A DNA stretch of 64,000 nt from Protopterus annectens (lineage: Eukaryota > Chordata > Ceratodontiformes > Protopteridae): assembly GCF_019279795.1 (NCBI RefSeq), contig NC_056727.1:1209329077-1209393076 (forward strand). Direction: 5' to 3'. A program made the translations under genes and the position numbers. The notes beneath the pieces were generated by a model. The model was given only the letters and a program-made list of their open reading frames with translations. It did not search any database and had not been told where the DNA came from. This document shows, piece after piece, positions 45,585 to 55,481 of the stretch; position 1 is the first letter of the stretch, and every line of letters starts with the position of its first letter.

Positions 45585-45857
45585 AGAAGAGGAATTAGTA
45601 GCACCCAAAGCACGAAACAGTAAATTCCACAATGGCAGAGCGGAGGCAATAATTCAAATGCTGCTACAAAATACGACCTTTTATTCCACCAAGACACGTA
45701 AAACACAACGTTTTAACACAAGCGCTTTCACTCGGTTCCTACCGAGCTTTATCAAGTACAATCACAACTGCATGAATTGCCGTTTATATACATTTGCTTA
45801 ATTCAATTAACTTCATTAACTATGCAAATACTTTCTTAAGGTAAAACCACTTTGTTT
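45585..45857 (-). repeat. PLE pseudo-LTR, 3' copy
   Basis: 273 bp, direct match to 50376-50648. Includes a hammerhead-like motif. Confidence 0.9.
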
Positions 45858-46377
45858 TTAAAAATCATTGAGAGATGTGCAGTTGGTTCTGTTTTAGTGC
45901 AACATGTGCAAATTCTGTTGTAATCATTGTAATATTCGTTAAAAGTAGCGCAATATAGTATAACCAACAAGTAAAAAAGAGGGTTTAGAATTGTTGGCGC
46001 TAACAAATGTAGTTAGTTACAAATGTCAATATCTGACTATATGGGAATGACCCATGCATAAATGTACCATGTTGTTGTTGCAAAAGTCTTGGGAATTACA
46101 GAGCCTATACTGATACACAATAAATATATTAAAAATATTATAAATATTTAACTGTGTTCCACATGATGGCTTTTTTTATAAAATGATTTAAAAGGTATTT
46201 AAAATTGATTATAACCAGTCTATTAATTAATTGTCTCCTTGGATTGAATGTGACATATTACCATACATCTAAAACAATGTGGGTCTTCAATTTATGCTTT
46301 TGTGAAAGCAATTCTTTGAGCATCAAAAAAAGGGGTCAAAACGTGCAAAGGGTAAGGGGGTTAAAGTGAAGGGGAAA
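45618..46377 (-). repeat. PLE 3' region, template of the inverted copy
   Basis: 760 bp whose reverse complement is 50646-51405, with only scattered mismatches (ATATTCG against its partner ATACTCG, for example). Confidence 0.9.
45722..45756 (-). ncRNA. Hammerhead-like motif in PLE pseudo-LTR
   Basis: The minus strand reads CTTGATAAAG, stem CTCGGT, loop AGGA, stem ACCGAG, TGAAAGCGC. The stem and GAAA fit a hammerhead helix II region. TTGATAA departs from CTGANGA, so activity is uncertain. Repeated at 50513-50547 and, inverted, at 51267-51301. Confidence 0.4.
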
Positions 46378-46385
46378 GAAAGGAA

Positions 46386-46931
46386 GGAGGGAAGGGGGGT
46401 GGGGGGTGGGGTGGAAGGGAAGAGGTGATGAAAGAATTGCTGTTATGTAAACCAACAGCATAAACAATTAAATTTAATGATAGTTGCAAATGTCTATCTA
46501 TGCAACAGCAAACCATATATGCCTATGTAGTCATTTTCTTAAATTGAACCTTAATAGCAGCAAACCCTGTATATGTATACAATAAATATGTTAAAATATA
46601 CTAAACAACTAAACAACTTGATTCCTTTTTAAGGGATGGCAGAAGGACCGCTGGTGTATGAACCAACAGCATAAACAATTAAATTTGATGATTATTGCAC
46701 ATACTTATCTGTACTACAGTGAACTATACATGCCTATGTAATCATTCTATTAAAATAAACCTAAATAGCAGCAAAACCTGTGTATATGTACAATAAATGT
46801 GTTAAAATATACTGGAGCAATTAAACAGCTTGATTTCTTTTTAAGAACTGTTCTAAGAATGTTTCACAATTAATTTTTAAAACTAAACTCATAGTAAGTT
46901 GATAATACACTAATTCATCCTGAATTAAATG
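46386..46931 (-). other. PLE 3' untranslated region
   Basis: No ORF. Contains repeated AACAGCATAAACAATTAAAT blocks (about 46455 and 46665) and a G-rich stretch at 46386-46430. Lies between the RT stop and the duplicated terminal part. Confidence 0.6.
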
Positions 46932-49340
46932 TTAAAGTTTTGCTCTCCTTAGTTTTAAAATTGAGCTTATACTTAAAGAGTCGTTTAATCCTGGACTCCT
47001 GTTTGCATCTAACCTTAGTTGCCATGCTAACTCCTTCGATTCTAAGACAGATTCCCAATCACCACCTCTTTCATTTTGCAACACTTGTTCTAAAATTATG
47101 AACTTAAGGTTATAGTTTGGGCATACAAGCGAATGCTTGTAGTAGGCATTGTTTTCCTTCTTTTTCTCAATGTCATAGGCGTGTTCGTATAATCTCTTTT
47201 TCAGTTCTCTCTCCGTTTTCCCAATGTAGAAACTGTTGCATGTGATGCATAGTCCAAGATATACCACTCCCTTAGTGTTACAGGTATAGTGTCCCTGTGG
47301 CTTGATGTCAAAATTTCTTGCCTTTAAAAACAAATGGGAGTCATGAATAATCATGTGACATTGTTTGCAAGCCCCGCACTTGTAAGTTCCTTTTTTAGCA
47401 CCTTTTCCATTGCTCTGCCGGTGGTTTCTTCTCTCGAGTATTTCCTTGAGGCTGGAACCTTTCTTTCTTATGAATCGAGGTTTATTTTCCAGTATTGAAT
47501 TGAAGTCATCATGCATTTTAAGTACCGGCCAGTGCTTTCGTATAGACTGTTCAATTCCAATATTATTGTTGGAAAATGTGTATACAAAACCCCAACTTTT
47601 TTCTGTGTTGGTTTTGTTTTCTTCATTTTGCCTTGAATTTATACATCCAACACCTAGCAGGGGTTTGTAAAGACTGTCCCTTAACTTGGTCACTTCTTGT
47701 GTAAGGGTAGTTAGTAAGTCCAGTGGGTACCCTCGCTTTAAAAACATGCTGTGTAATTTTTTGATTTCGTCGTCAAAATCCTCTTTTTTGCTGCACATTC
47801 TACTAGCCCTGATTAATTGTCCTTTCACGATCCCTTTCTTTTGGGGGAAGGGATGCTGGCTGGTATAGTGTAGCAATGAATTTGAAAAAGTTGTTTTCCG
47901 AAAAATTTTAGAGTGAATCTGTTCTGTTTCCTGATCTTTGTAAATATACACATCCAAGTAGTTCAGGCTTGTTTGGCTTACAACGTGGGTGAAGCTTAGA
48001 AAATTAGTTGAAGAATTTATGTAATTTAAAAACAAGTCCAGTTCATTTGCAGTCCCTTGCCATAAAATACAAATGTCGTCTAGGAATCTACGATAGAACT
48101 TAATATGTTTTGCCCATTCTTGCTGAAAGATATATTTGTTTTCCCATATATGCAGTACAGCATTGGCGTAGATTGTGGCACATGGTGTGCCCATAGCCAC
48201 CCCTCTTTTCTGCTTGAAAATCTCGCCATTGAAGAATATGAAATTGTTCTCTAGTATTGCTGTCATAAATTTAACTAGTAGATTTTTGAAAGTATTACTA
48301 AGAGTTGTTTCGTTGTTGAGAAATTCGGTAAACCATTCCAACCCAGTTTGATGTGGAATACTGGGAAACAGATCTTTTATATCAATCGTGACCATTAAGG
48401 TTTCTTGAGTATAGATGTTCACAGGAAAAGCTTTTAAAAATTCCCACGAGTCTTTGCAAACATAACTTAATTTTTCATTATATTGTTTCAGGATAAAATC
48501 GATGAATTTACCAAGGGGTTCAGTAATTCCCCCTGCACCAGCTACAATTGGTCTAAAAACCAAAGGGTTGATTCCCTTATGGATTTTTGGAATCCCAAAA
48601 AGAATAGGAATCTTTGGTTTGTGGACGGATATGTAGTTGTATAGGTTTTCATTAATAGCTCCTTGCAACAAGTCATCTGTCAACATGAATTTTATCTTTG
48701 CTAATGCTATATTGTATTCATTTCTGGACATTAATATATATTGGTCTGTGTCCTGCAGAAGTGCATACATATAAGCTTCATAATTTGCGTCGTACATTAA
48801 CACCATCCCTCCCCCTTTGTCAGGTTTCATGCTTCTGATTTTTTCATTCTTCAACATATTTATAAAAGTTGTTTCTTCACTGCTTATATTCTGTTCTCTT
48901 GTTTCGCAGTCTTTGTTACAAGCTGATCTTAACTCTTGTTCTACTAGTTCTTCAAATACCTTCAAGGTGGGGTGTGTGGGTGGGTTAAATGTACTTTTCC
49001 TTACTAACACATTTTTTAAATTGGTTTTTCCTTTGAAAAATTGATTAATGTTCATGTTCCTGATAAATAACTTGAATTCTATGAGCAAGGAAGCTATATT
49101 AGTTTTTTTGCTGGGAACAAAATGAAGTCCCTTGGAAAAAATATCAAATGCTGTATCATCCACCTCCACTTCTGTATAATTGTAAATTGTGAAATCTTCC
49201 TTTTTACAAATTAAACATTCACCTTCTTTTATCCTGTTAATCTTGTCTGGCGGGGTTGTGTTGCCATGTTGTGGTGTTTCTAGGTTTAATAGTCCCTGTT
49301 GTTCCAGGTTCTTGTTTGCCTGCGCTGTCTCTGTTCCCAC
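46932..49340 (-). CDS. PLE reverse transcriptase/GIY-YIG endonuclease
   Basis: An intact 802-codon ORF. The RT, related to telomerase, copies element RNA; the GIY-YIG nuclease nicks target DNA. Seen in order: KPDKGGGMVLM (about residue 172), PILFGIPKIHKG and FRPIVAGAGG (about 240-270), MVTIDIKDLFPSIPH (motif A), KRGVAMGTPCATIYAN (motif B), FYRRFLDDICILW (motif C; FLDD in place of the usual YIDD), LNYLDVYIYKD, a CGACKQC cysteine pair, then GVVYLGLCITCNSFYIGKTERELKKRLYEH (GIY-YIG) and ELAWQLRLDANRSPGLND. The start is uncertain because ORF1 overlaps in another frame. Length fits PLEs. No stops, so it may still be functional. Confidence 0.9.
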   Translation of the reverse strand: MGTETAQANKNLEQQGLLNLETPQHGNTTPPDKINRIKEGECLICKKEDFTIYNYTEVEVDDTAFDIFSKGLHFVPSKKTNIASLLIEFKLFIRNMNINQFFKGKTNLKNVLVRKSTFNPPTHPTLKVFEELVEQELRSACNKDCETREQNISSEETTFINMLKNEKIRSMKPDKGGGMVLMYDANYEAYMYALLQDTDQYILMSRNEYNIALAKIKFMLTDDLLQGAINENLYNYISVHKPKIPILFGIPKIHKGINPLVFRPIVAGAGGITEPLGKFIDFILKQYNEKLSYVCKDSWEFLKAFPVNIYTQETLMVTIDIKDLFPSIPHQTGLEWFTEFLNNETTLSNTFKNLLVKFMTAILENNFIFFNGEIFKQKRGVAMGTPCATIYANAVLHIWENKYIFQQEWAKHIKFYRRFLDDICILWQGTANELDLFLNYINSSTNFLSFTHVVSQTSLNYLDVYIYKDQETEQIHSKIFRKTTFSNSLLHYTSQHPFPQKKGIVKGQLIRASRMCSKKEDFDDEIKKLHSMFLKRGYPLDLLTTLTQEVTKLRDSLYKPLLGVGCINSRQNEENKTNTEKSWGFVYTFSNNNIGIEQSIRKHWPVLKMHDDFNSILENKPRFIRKKGSSLKEILERRNHRQSNGKGAKKGTYKCGACKQCHMIIHDSHLFLKARNFDIKPQGHYTCNTKGVVYLGLCITCNSFYIGKTERELKKRLYEHAYDIEKKKENNAYYKHSLVCPNYNLKFIILEQVLQNERGGDWESVLESKELAWQLRLDANRSPGLNDSLSISSILKLRRAKL

Positions 49341-50376
49341 CCCCCCCCCCGGTTCTCCCGGGGTGTTGGTGAAAAACCTGGTTATTAAACCTTTTTCCTT
49401 TTTCTGCTAGCCTTTCACTACGTCGTGGGGGTTCCTGCTCATTGCTGGCTTCTAAGAATACCTCATCACCTTCATTATTGTTACTTATTTCTAATCTATC
49501 ATTAGTTCTAAATCTGGTGGGGTTGGGGTAAGCAATACCTTCGTTGTAATCATGCAAATCTCTCTCAAGCTTTTTCATTTTCCTGTTTATTACTTTATCG
49601 CAAAATTGGTCTACCTCATGGAACAGTTTATCATAATCATGTTTAAACATGGTAAATGCATTGTCTGCTGTAATAGCTTGATTTAACACATTCAACTCAT
49701 TATTTAATTTTTTAGCTTTTAACTCGTATTCCTCAACCATAACTTTCAAAACTTCCAAACCAGCTTTATCAAATATATCACATAGTTTATCATAATATGT
49801 AGTATTCTTTTTCACATGATTTGGAAATTTGTAAAATCGTAGCCCCTTGGGGATACGTTTAACTTTGATACATTCTTTGAGATAGTCTATTTCTAGCTGG
49901 TTACTTTTCAATGAATACAGTTTATCTTTAAATTCGTTAAAATCCAATTCAGCTGCCGACATAGAGCTATTGTTAACAGTACCTTTTTTGAAAGTAAACG
50001 GCTGTTTAGCCCAGTTGCTGAACACAAATTCCTTCGGTTTTGTTGTTTTCTTACGTACAGTTTGTTCCCTTGAACCTGCCGGATAGTTCTCATTTGTGTC
50101 CTGGGAGCTTTCCATTGCTCCACTTGTTTGAGGTCCCTTACGAACATTTCCTTGTATGCCCTGTCCTTTTTGTTGTTGTGGGCACGTTTCTGAGTTCTCC
50201 GGTGGGCTGTTTACTTTCAGTAGACCTTTTAATTCTGCTAGCATAGCCAGAACCTGGTTGAACTCAGTCCGGGTCACCGGCTGTTCACCAGTTGAGTCCT
50301 TCAATATTTCCGGTGTAGCTGCTGCATCGAACGCTTCCATCTCTGTTGCCATCAGGATCACAAAACCAAAAACCAA
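49237..50376 (-). CDS. PLE ORF1, upstream protein of unknown function
   Basis: A 379-codon open frame just inside the internal pseudo-LTR. The ATG at 50352 (MATEMEAF) is a likelier start than the one at 50376, which lies at the repeat boundary. It is charged and helical: residues 160-270 include ELDFNEFKDKLYSLKSNQLE, KRIPKGLRFYKFPNHVKKN and VEEYELKAKKLNNELNVLN (coiled-coil-like). A Gly-run (TGGGGGN) at 49336-49350 is coded by a poly-G tract, after which its frame differs from the RT ORF. A one-base change there would join the two ORFs. I do not recognise a catalytic motif; N-terminal extensions of this type occur in PLEs. Confidence 0.7.
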   Translation of the reverse strand: MVFGFVILMATEMEAFDAAATPEILKDSTGEQPVTRTEFNQVLAMLAELKGLLKVNSPPENSETCPQQQKGQGIQGNVRKGPQTSGAMESSQDTNENYPAGSREQTVRKKTTKPKEFVFSNWAKQPFTFKKGTVNNSSMSAAELDFNEFKDKLYSLKSNQLEIDYLKECIKVKRIPKGLRFYKFPNHVKKNTTYYDKLCDIFDKAGLEVLKVMVEEYELKAKKLNNELNVLNQAITADNAFTMFKHDYDKLFHEVDQFCDKVINRKMKKLERDLHDYNEGIAYPNPTRFRTNDRLEISNNNEGDEVFLEASNEQEPPRRSERLAEKGKRFNNQVFHQHPGRTGGGGGNRDSAGKQEPGTTGTIKPRNTTTWQHNPARQD

Positions 50377-50648
50377 GAAGAGGAATTAGTAGCACCCAAA
50401 GCACGAAACAGTAAATTCCACAATGGCAGAGCGGAGGCAATAATTCAAATGCTGCTACAAAATACGACCTTTTATTCCACCAAGACACGTAAAACACAAC
50501 GTTTTAACACAAGCGCTTTCACTCGGTTCCTACCGAGCTTTATCAAGTACAATCACAACTGCATGAATTGCCGTTTATATACATTTGCTTAATTCAATTA
50601 ACTTCATTAACTATGCAAATACTTTCTTAAGGTAAAACCACTTTGTTT
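50376..50648 (-). repeat. PLE pseudo-LTR, 5' copy
   Basis: Direct repeat of 45585-45857, same length, offset 4791 bp throughout. Expected to hold the promoter upstream of ORF1. Confidence 0.9.
50513..50547 (-). ncRNA. Hammerhead-like motif, 5' pseudo-LTR copy
   Basis: Identical to the motif at 45722-45756, with the same caveat. Confidence 0.4.
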
Positions 50649-51405
50649 CCCCTTCACTTTAACCCCCTTACCCTTTGCACGTTTTGACCCCTTTTTTTGA
50701 TGCTCAAAGAATTGCTTTCACAAAAGCATAAATTGAAGACCCACATTGTTTTAGATGTATGGTAATATGTCACATTCAATCCAAGGAGACAATTAATTAA
50801 TAGACTGGTTATAATCAATTTTAAATACCTTTTAAATCATTTTATAAAAAAAGCCATCATGTGGAACACAGTTAAATATTTATAATATTTTTAATATATT
50901 TATTGTGTATCAGTATAGGCTCTGTAATTCCCAAGACTTTTGCAACAACAACATGGTACATTTATGCATGGGTCATTCCCATATAGTCAGATATTGACAT
51001 TTGTAACTAACTACATTTGTTAGCGCCAACAATTCTAAACCCTCTTTTTTACTTGTTGGTTATACTATATTGCGCTACTTTTAACGAGTATTACAATGAT
51101 TACAACAGAATTTGCACATGTTGCACTAAAACAGAACCAACTGCACATCTCTCAATGATTTTTAAAAACAAAGTGGTTTTACCTTAAGAAAGTATTTGCA
51201 TAGTTAATGAAGTTAATTGAATTAAGCAAATGTATATAAACGGCAATTCATGCAGTTGTGATTGTACTTGATAAAGCTCGGTAGGAACCGAGTGAAAGCG
51301 CTTGTGTTAAAACGTTGTGTTTTACGTGTCTTGGTGGAATAAAAGGTCGTATTTTGTAGCAGCATTTGAATTATGGCCTCCGCTCTGCCATTGTGGAATT
51401 TACTG
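50646..51405 (+). repeat. PLE inverted partial copy
   Basis: Reverse complement of 45618-46377. It abuts the 5' pseudo-LTR and ends at the target duplication. Contains the hammerhead-like motif on the plus strand (51267-51301). Confidence 0.9.
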
Positions 51406-51419
51406 TTTATTTAACATTT
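51406..51419. repeat. PLE target duplication, right copy
   Basis: TTTATTTAACATTT, identical to 45571-45584. Confidence 0.9.
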
Positions 51420-51453
51420 GTTAATCAAGACAGTCTGACTTGGAACAAAATAA

Positions 51454-51632
51454 CAATTTTCAGCAGAGGCCCAGGAAGAAATAATGCAGACATGTCTTTG
51501 TAAGATGGGAGGACACAAAAGCAAACCCACACAAACACAGGGAGAAGATGCAGACCCCACACAGAAGGCACCCCAGCCAAGAATCAAACCTGCAGCTGTG
51601 AGGCAACAATGCTACCACTGCACCATCAAATA
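51454..51632 (-). mobile_element. tRNA-derived SINE-like copy 2
   Basis: Same unit as 45327-45512: GTGCAGTGGTAGCATTGTTG (A-box-like) and CAGGTTTGATTCTTGGC (B-box-like). The sequence around both copies (ACAATTTTCAGCAGAGGCCC at one edge) also repeats, so this is a tandem duplication of a region of the hAT that includes the SINE. Confidence 0.6.
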
Positions 51633-51844
51633 TCAAGCATTGCAACATTTAGAAACCACAGATATTATGAGGAACAGATCAGATCAAATATGAGACAAAA
51701 ATCTGCAATTTTCTTTTACAAATGGTGGTGGGTAGGGAACTCAGGTCTTTAACACCTGCATACAAGGAACAGGGTTCAAGCCTGAGGTATTCCCTACCAC
51801 ACCACCATGAGTCTAGCCACCAGTATATAGCAACTGGGGTATTT

Positions 51845-51845
<1 letters not shown>

Positions 51846-51914
<69 letters not shown>
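51846..51914. repeat. (CA)n microsatellite
   Basis: About 34 uninterrupted CA units. Confidence 0.95.
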
Positions 51915-51916
<2 letters not shown>

Positions 51917-51919
51917 TAC

Positions 51920-52015
51920 CTGTAGTAGATCTCGTGCCATAAATCCATAGCTGCAAATCCCCGCCCATCCACATAAATCCATAGCTGCAAATCTGCTCTA
52001 AATCCATAGCTGCTG
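51920..52015. repeat. Short tandem repeat of TAAATCCATAGCTGCAAAT
   Basis: Three adjacent copies near 51940, 51973 and 52000, in the right subterminal part of the hAT. Confidence 0.75.
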
Positions 52016-52080
52016 CAAACCCCCACGCGAGATCTTCCCCCGAGACTGCTGACGTTGCAGTCCGAGTAGTTTCCAGCGAC

Positions 52081-52108
52081 AGTCTATGCAGTTACAACTG
52101 CATAGACT
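52081..52108. repeat. 28-bp palindrome near the hAT right end
   Basis: AGTCTATGCAGTT, two bases, AACTGCATAGACT: a perfect 13-bp inverted repeat. Subterminal palindromes can be transposase sites in hAT elements; that is inference. Confidence 0.7.
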
Positions 52109-52308
52109 TCTGGGATCTCTGCTCTTACATGTTTCCCAGTCCGGACTGCTGCTGAAACAGTCTGTGCATGTCTGGACTAGTGCGCATGTGTGAAAGTCTG
52201 TGAAATTTGAATTTTTTTTATCTTTTATTTTCTTTTAATTTCTTTATTTTTACAGCTGGGGGGCTGCAGTCCGGCAGTCCAATAGCATGGGCCGCCCCTG
52301 GGAATTAG

Positions 52309-53120
52309 TAGTATGCAAGATGCCATGTAACCCAAAGAATGCAGAATTTTTCTTGCAAGGAGTTGGGTTCTTGTTGCCATCAATTGAAAATATTGAGTCA
52401 GTTGTCCTTACTTGTCTGGCGTGAGATAAGCCATCTGGGCCACTGTATTCAAGCTGACACCCAGGAATATTATCTCTTGTGAGGGCACTAGTTTTGATTT
52501 CTTTTCGTTTACTGTGTACCCTAGGTAACCTAACTTTTTTTTTTTTTTTACAAACGCCAGATGCTTTAGAAGAATGTCCTTGCTCTCTGCTTGAATCAGG
52601 CAGTCGTCCAGGTATGGATAAATTTGAATTCCTTTCTGTCTGCAGAATGCAATTACTGGTGGCAGGCACTTTGTGAAGACCCTGGGCGCAGTAGATAAGC
52701 GAAAGGGCAGTGTAGAGAATTGGTAGTGCATTGAACCAGCTATGAATCTGAGGTATCTTCTGCAGTTTTGTCTGATAGGGACATGCAGTTATGCCTCCTT
52801 GAGGTCCAAGGTTACGAGCCAAGCCTTCTTGCCCAGCATGGGAAGAAGCTGCTGTAGTGTCAACATTTTAAATTTCGGAACATCCAGGTAAGTGTTTAGA
52901 GAAGAAAGATCCAGAATGGGCCTCCAGGCTTTGTCCTTTCTGGGAACCAGAAAGAGTCTTGAGTAAAATCCTTGTCCTTGCTCCTGTGGTGGTACCTTTT
53001 GAATCGCTCTCATGTCCATGAGTGCTGTAATTTGTTTTTGAGCCTCTGCCCATTGATTTAGTGGCAGATTTGGCATTCCTTTTAACCTTGGCAGAGTGTG
53101 AAAGTGGAACCTGTTACCTT
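52309..53120 (-). pseudogene. DIRS E reverse transcriptase
   Basis: Pieces in different frames: WRPILDLSSLNTY and VTLDLKEA (52789-53076), LPFRLSTAPRVFTK and YPYLDDCL (52408-52731), with both catalytic Asp present. A run of K codons at a poly-T tract (52530-52548), where the reading gives KKKKK, may mark slippage. A frame shift lies near 52735-52800. The hAT insertion severs it from RNase H. Confidence 0.75.
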
Positions 53121-55034
53121 GAGATACAATGTTGAGAGCCCATTTTGTCTTTGGTGATCATATGCCAATTGTGATAGAAAAGTGCCAGTTTTCCTCCCAA
53201 GGGGGCTGCCAAGAGAGAGCTGTTTGGCAGCTGTAGTGGGAAGTCATTGGGGCTGTTTTTCATATGGTTGGGGCCTGTCTTCCCCTTCTTTTTGGCCTGA
53301 TGCACCCCACTGTCGAGGCCTGTAAGGACCTTGTGGTTGACCTCTACCTCTTGGATGTCTGTATCTGCCCGTTGAGGTCTGTCTGTAACTGGAAAGGACC
53401 AATTCTTTGTTGGCCAATTTCTGCTAAATCGAGGAGGCTGAACCTGTAAGAAATCCTTCACCGTTTGCATAGATTTTGCCTTATCCTCCATTTTCTTTAA
53501 TACCTCTTCTGCCTTAACTCCAAATAACACATCCTGCTGCAAAGGTGCATCCAATAGTTTTGCTTTAACATGATCTGGTAACATATGTTCTTTTAACCAA
53601 GCATGTCTTCTAATGACAGAACCTGTAACTGCTGCTCTACAGGAGGCCTCTAAAGAATCAAAACCACATTGCAAAGTATGTTTTCCCACTTGTTCATCTG
53701 CATGCAATAAATCCTGCATTTCCTTAAAATTAGGAGGATCTGAGTCTGGAAGCATTTTTTTGTTTCAACTGAGACATCAGAAATTGCTGATATTTTAGCA
53801 TGTGAAACTGGCAATTTAAGTCCCTCATTGCTAAAGTTGCAGATGTATATACTTACTTCCCCCATCTGTCTAATGCTCTGGAATCTCTGTCAGAGGGGAC
53901 TGGATTCTTTGCTGATGAGGCCTTAACCTCTTTGGGTCCCTGAGAAATAGTTTCAGGGTCGGCAATAGGGCTTTTATAAAGAAATTTGTGAGAGTCAGGG
54001 ACTCTGTAGTATCTGTCAGGTTTAATTGGGGCTGGAAGTAAGGAATCAGGATTTAAGCTGGATTCAGTATACACATCATCCACAAAATCTAACACTGGCG
54101 GAATAGCAAGGAGTCTGTGTTGAGGTAATAAAAGGAAGTCTCAGAGCCTTTTCTTGGATTCTGAGTAATCCTGGCCTTCCCAATGGAAATGCTCCCTCAT
54201 GGTATGTAAGGTTTCCCCAAAGGAGTAGTCCTCAGGCGGAGAGGCTGATGGAATTGATTCCTCAGCATCAGAAACCTCATAAGGGGGTAAAGAATATCCT
54301 AGGTCTGAGGATGAATCTGAAGAGATGGAAACCTGGTCAGACGAGTCATAGTCTGCATCCTGTCTAGGCCTTTTATCAGGAGGGGGATGGAACCCCCTGA
54401 TTACAGTGATTAGGTCTTCGGCCATTTTGAGCATTTGTTTCTTAGGCATGGAGGCCTGTCCTGGAGAATGCTGTATTTGTTTCTTTGTTTTTAAAGGAGG
54501 TTTAGACTTAGCAGAAGATTTAATGCTTAACTGAGTAGGTCTGAAAACACCCTCTGAAGCTACGGGTTGTTCAGCTACTCCGGATCCCTCTGAAGGGTTA
54601 ATTTCGGTAGGCTGAAAATCTTGTGCGTCCGAAGGACCAGCCATCTCCACGTGGGAGTCAGAGGTGGCCTGTGGTACTAAAGAAGCGGTCGTCAGGGGCT
54701 GCGAAGGCGCCTTGCTGAAAACCGGAGAACCGGCGACTGGCCTAGAAGAGGTTTCGTCATCAGTTTTGGGCCTCGGATGCCTCTCCTTGTCTTTGCACTT
54801 TTTATGTATTCCGGTCGTCAGAAGTTCCGACGGTATGGTGTAATTGAATTTTCTGCCAAAGTAATGTTGGGCAAAATCAAACCTACATTTAATAGTGCGC
54901 TTGTTAAACCTAGCACAAAACCGACAACCAGTGACGTCGTGGTCTGGGCCTAGGCATGGGATACAATAAGAATGGAAATCCTTATGAGGTATTTGCTTCC
55001 CACAAGAAATACAGTTATTAACTTTTACTGACAT
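53114..55034 (-). pseudogene. DIRS E gag-like protein
   Basis: The ATG at 55034 opens VNNCISCGKQIPHKDFHSYC with CLGPDHDVTGCRFC (zinc knuckle). The first 297 codons (54141-55034) are open and include KMAEDLITVIRGFHPPPDKR. Then YYRVPDSHKFLYKSP (53853-54095), and RRHAWLKEH and KMEDKAKSMQTVKDFLQV (53114-53755). Breaks near 54140 and 53760-53870. It is the longest intact family I gag N-terminus in the window. Confidence 0.75.
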
Positions 55035-55154
55035 CGGTCTGAGGCAAGAAAAAGTTTCCCCAACGGGGTACTTAGCTTTGTAGAAAACTTCGGTTCTGGA
55101 TTCGGAATGAAAATCTCAGGAGTTGGCCGACCGGCACTTGCAAACTGCTTTTGC

Positions 55155-55352
55155 TTCGGGCACCTCGCGGCAAGAAAGACTGAAGAAAATGGTGTCGGCT
55201 GCAACTTATATACCCCTGTCGCACTGACGTCAGGGAGGAGGCGACAGCAACCGACACCGGACCAAGACTTTGGAACTCAGGCCGACTGGGGAACCGCCTG
55301 ACGGCAGGATAACCCAACTGTAATGACTGCAGCAGTGTAACACGATGAACAT
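55155..55352 (-). repeat. DIRS E left terminal repeat with CRE and TATA
   Basis: Inverted partner of 39035-39240. On the minus strand TGACGTCA (55225-55232), then GGGTATATAAG (about 55206-55212), about 170 bp upstream of the gag start. Confidence 0.8.
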
Positions 55353-55477
55353 CAGCACATACAACAATTAGCTACCATACAGCAGCATCAGGAACAGGTA
55401 CAAGTGAGTCACTTGTTCCTGTGTGGAGTTACCTGCTCCTGATGGTGCTGTATGGCAGCTAACTTCTGTATGTGCTG
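55353..55477. repeat. 125-bp imperfect palindrome at the DIRS E flank
   Basis: CAGCACATAC...TAGCTACCATACAGCAGCAT pairs with ATGGTGCTGTATGGCAGCTA...GTATGTGCTG. The centre is ACAAGTGAGTCACTTGT. It starts exactly at the DIRS E end and has no counterpart on the other side of E. Confidence 0.75.
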
Positions 55478-55481
55478 TTGC

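Larger units (their letters stand above)
45585..51405 (-). mobile_element. Penelope-like element with direct and inverted repeats
   Basis: A 5.8-kb insertion flanked by a perfect 14-bp duplication. Layout on the minus strand, reading from 51405: a 760-bp inverted partial copy (50646-51405), a pseudo-LTR (50376-50648), ORF1, the RT/GIY-YIG ORF, a 3' region and a second pseudo-LTR (45585-45857). Repeat copies are nearly identical, so insertion looks recent. Tandem plus inverted arrangement is a known habit of Penelope elements. Confidence 0.9.
41547..52300. mobile_element. hAT-like DNA transposon carrying nested repeats
   Basis: Short terminal inverted repeats CAGTGGCGGC (41547) and GCCGCCCCTG (52291-52300) match at 9 of 10 positions and are flanked by perfect GGAATTAG copies. 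Subterminal GGGGGGCTGCAG occurs near both ends (41575 and 52258). No transposase-like ORF, so it is non-autonomous. The interior holds tandem repeats, two SINE-like copies, a young PLE and a CA microsatellite. Without the PLE and its extra 14-bp duplication, the element is about 4.9 kb. It splits DIRS E exactly at the target site. Confidence 0.85.
52301..55352 (-). mobile_element. DIRS E (family I), 5' fragment
   Basis: Begins with the GGAATTAG duplication, continues the RT, then gag and the left terminal repeat, ending GAACAT at 55352. Joined to 39035-41546 before the hAT jumped in. Confidence 0.9.
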
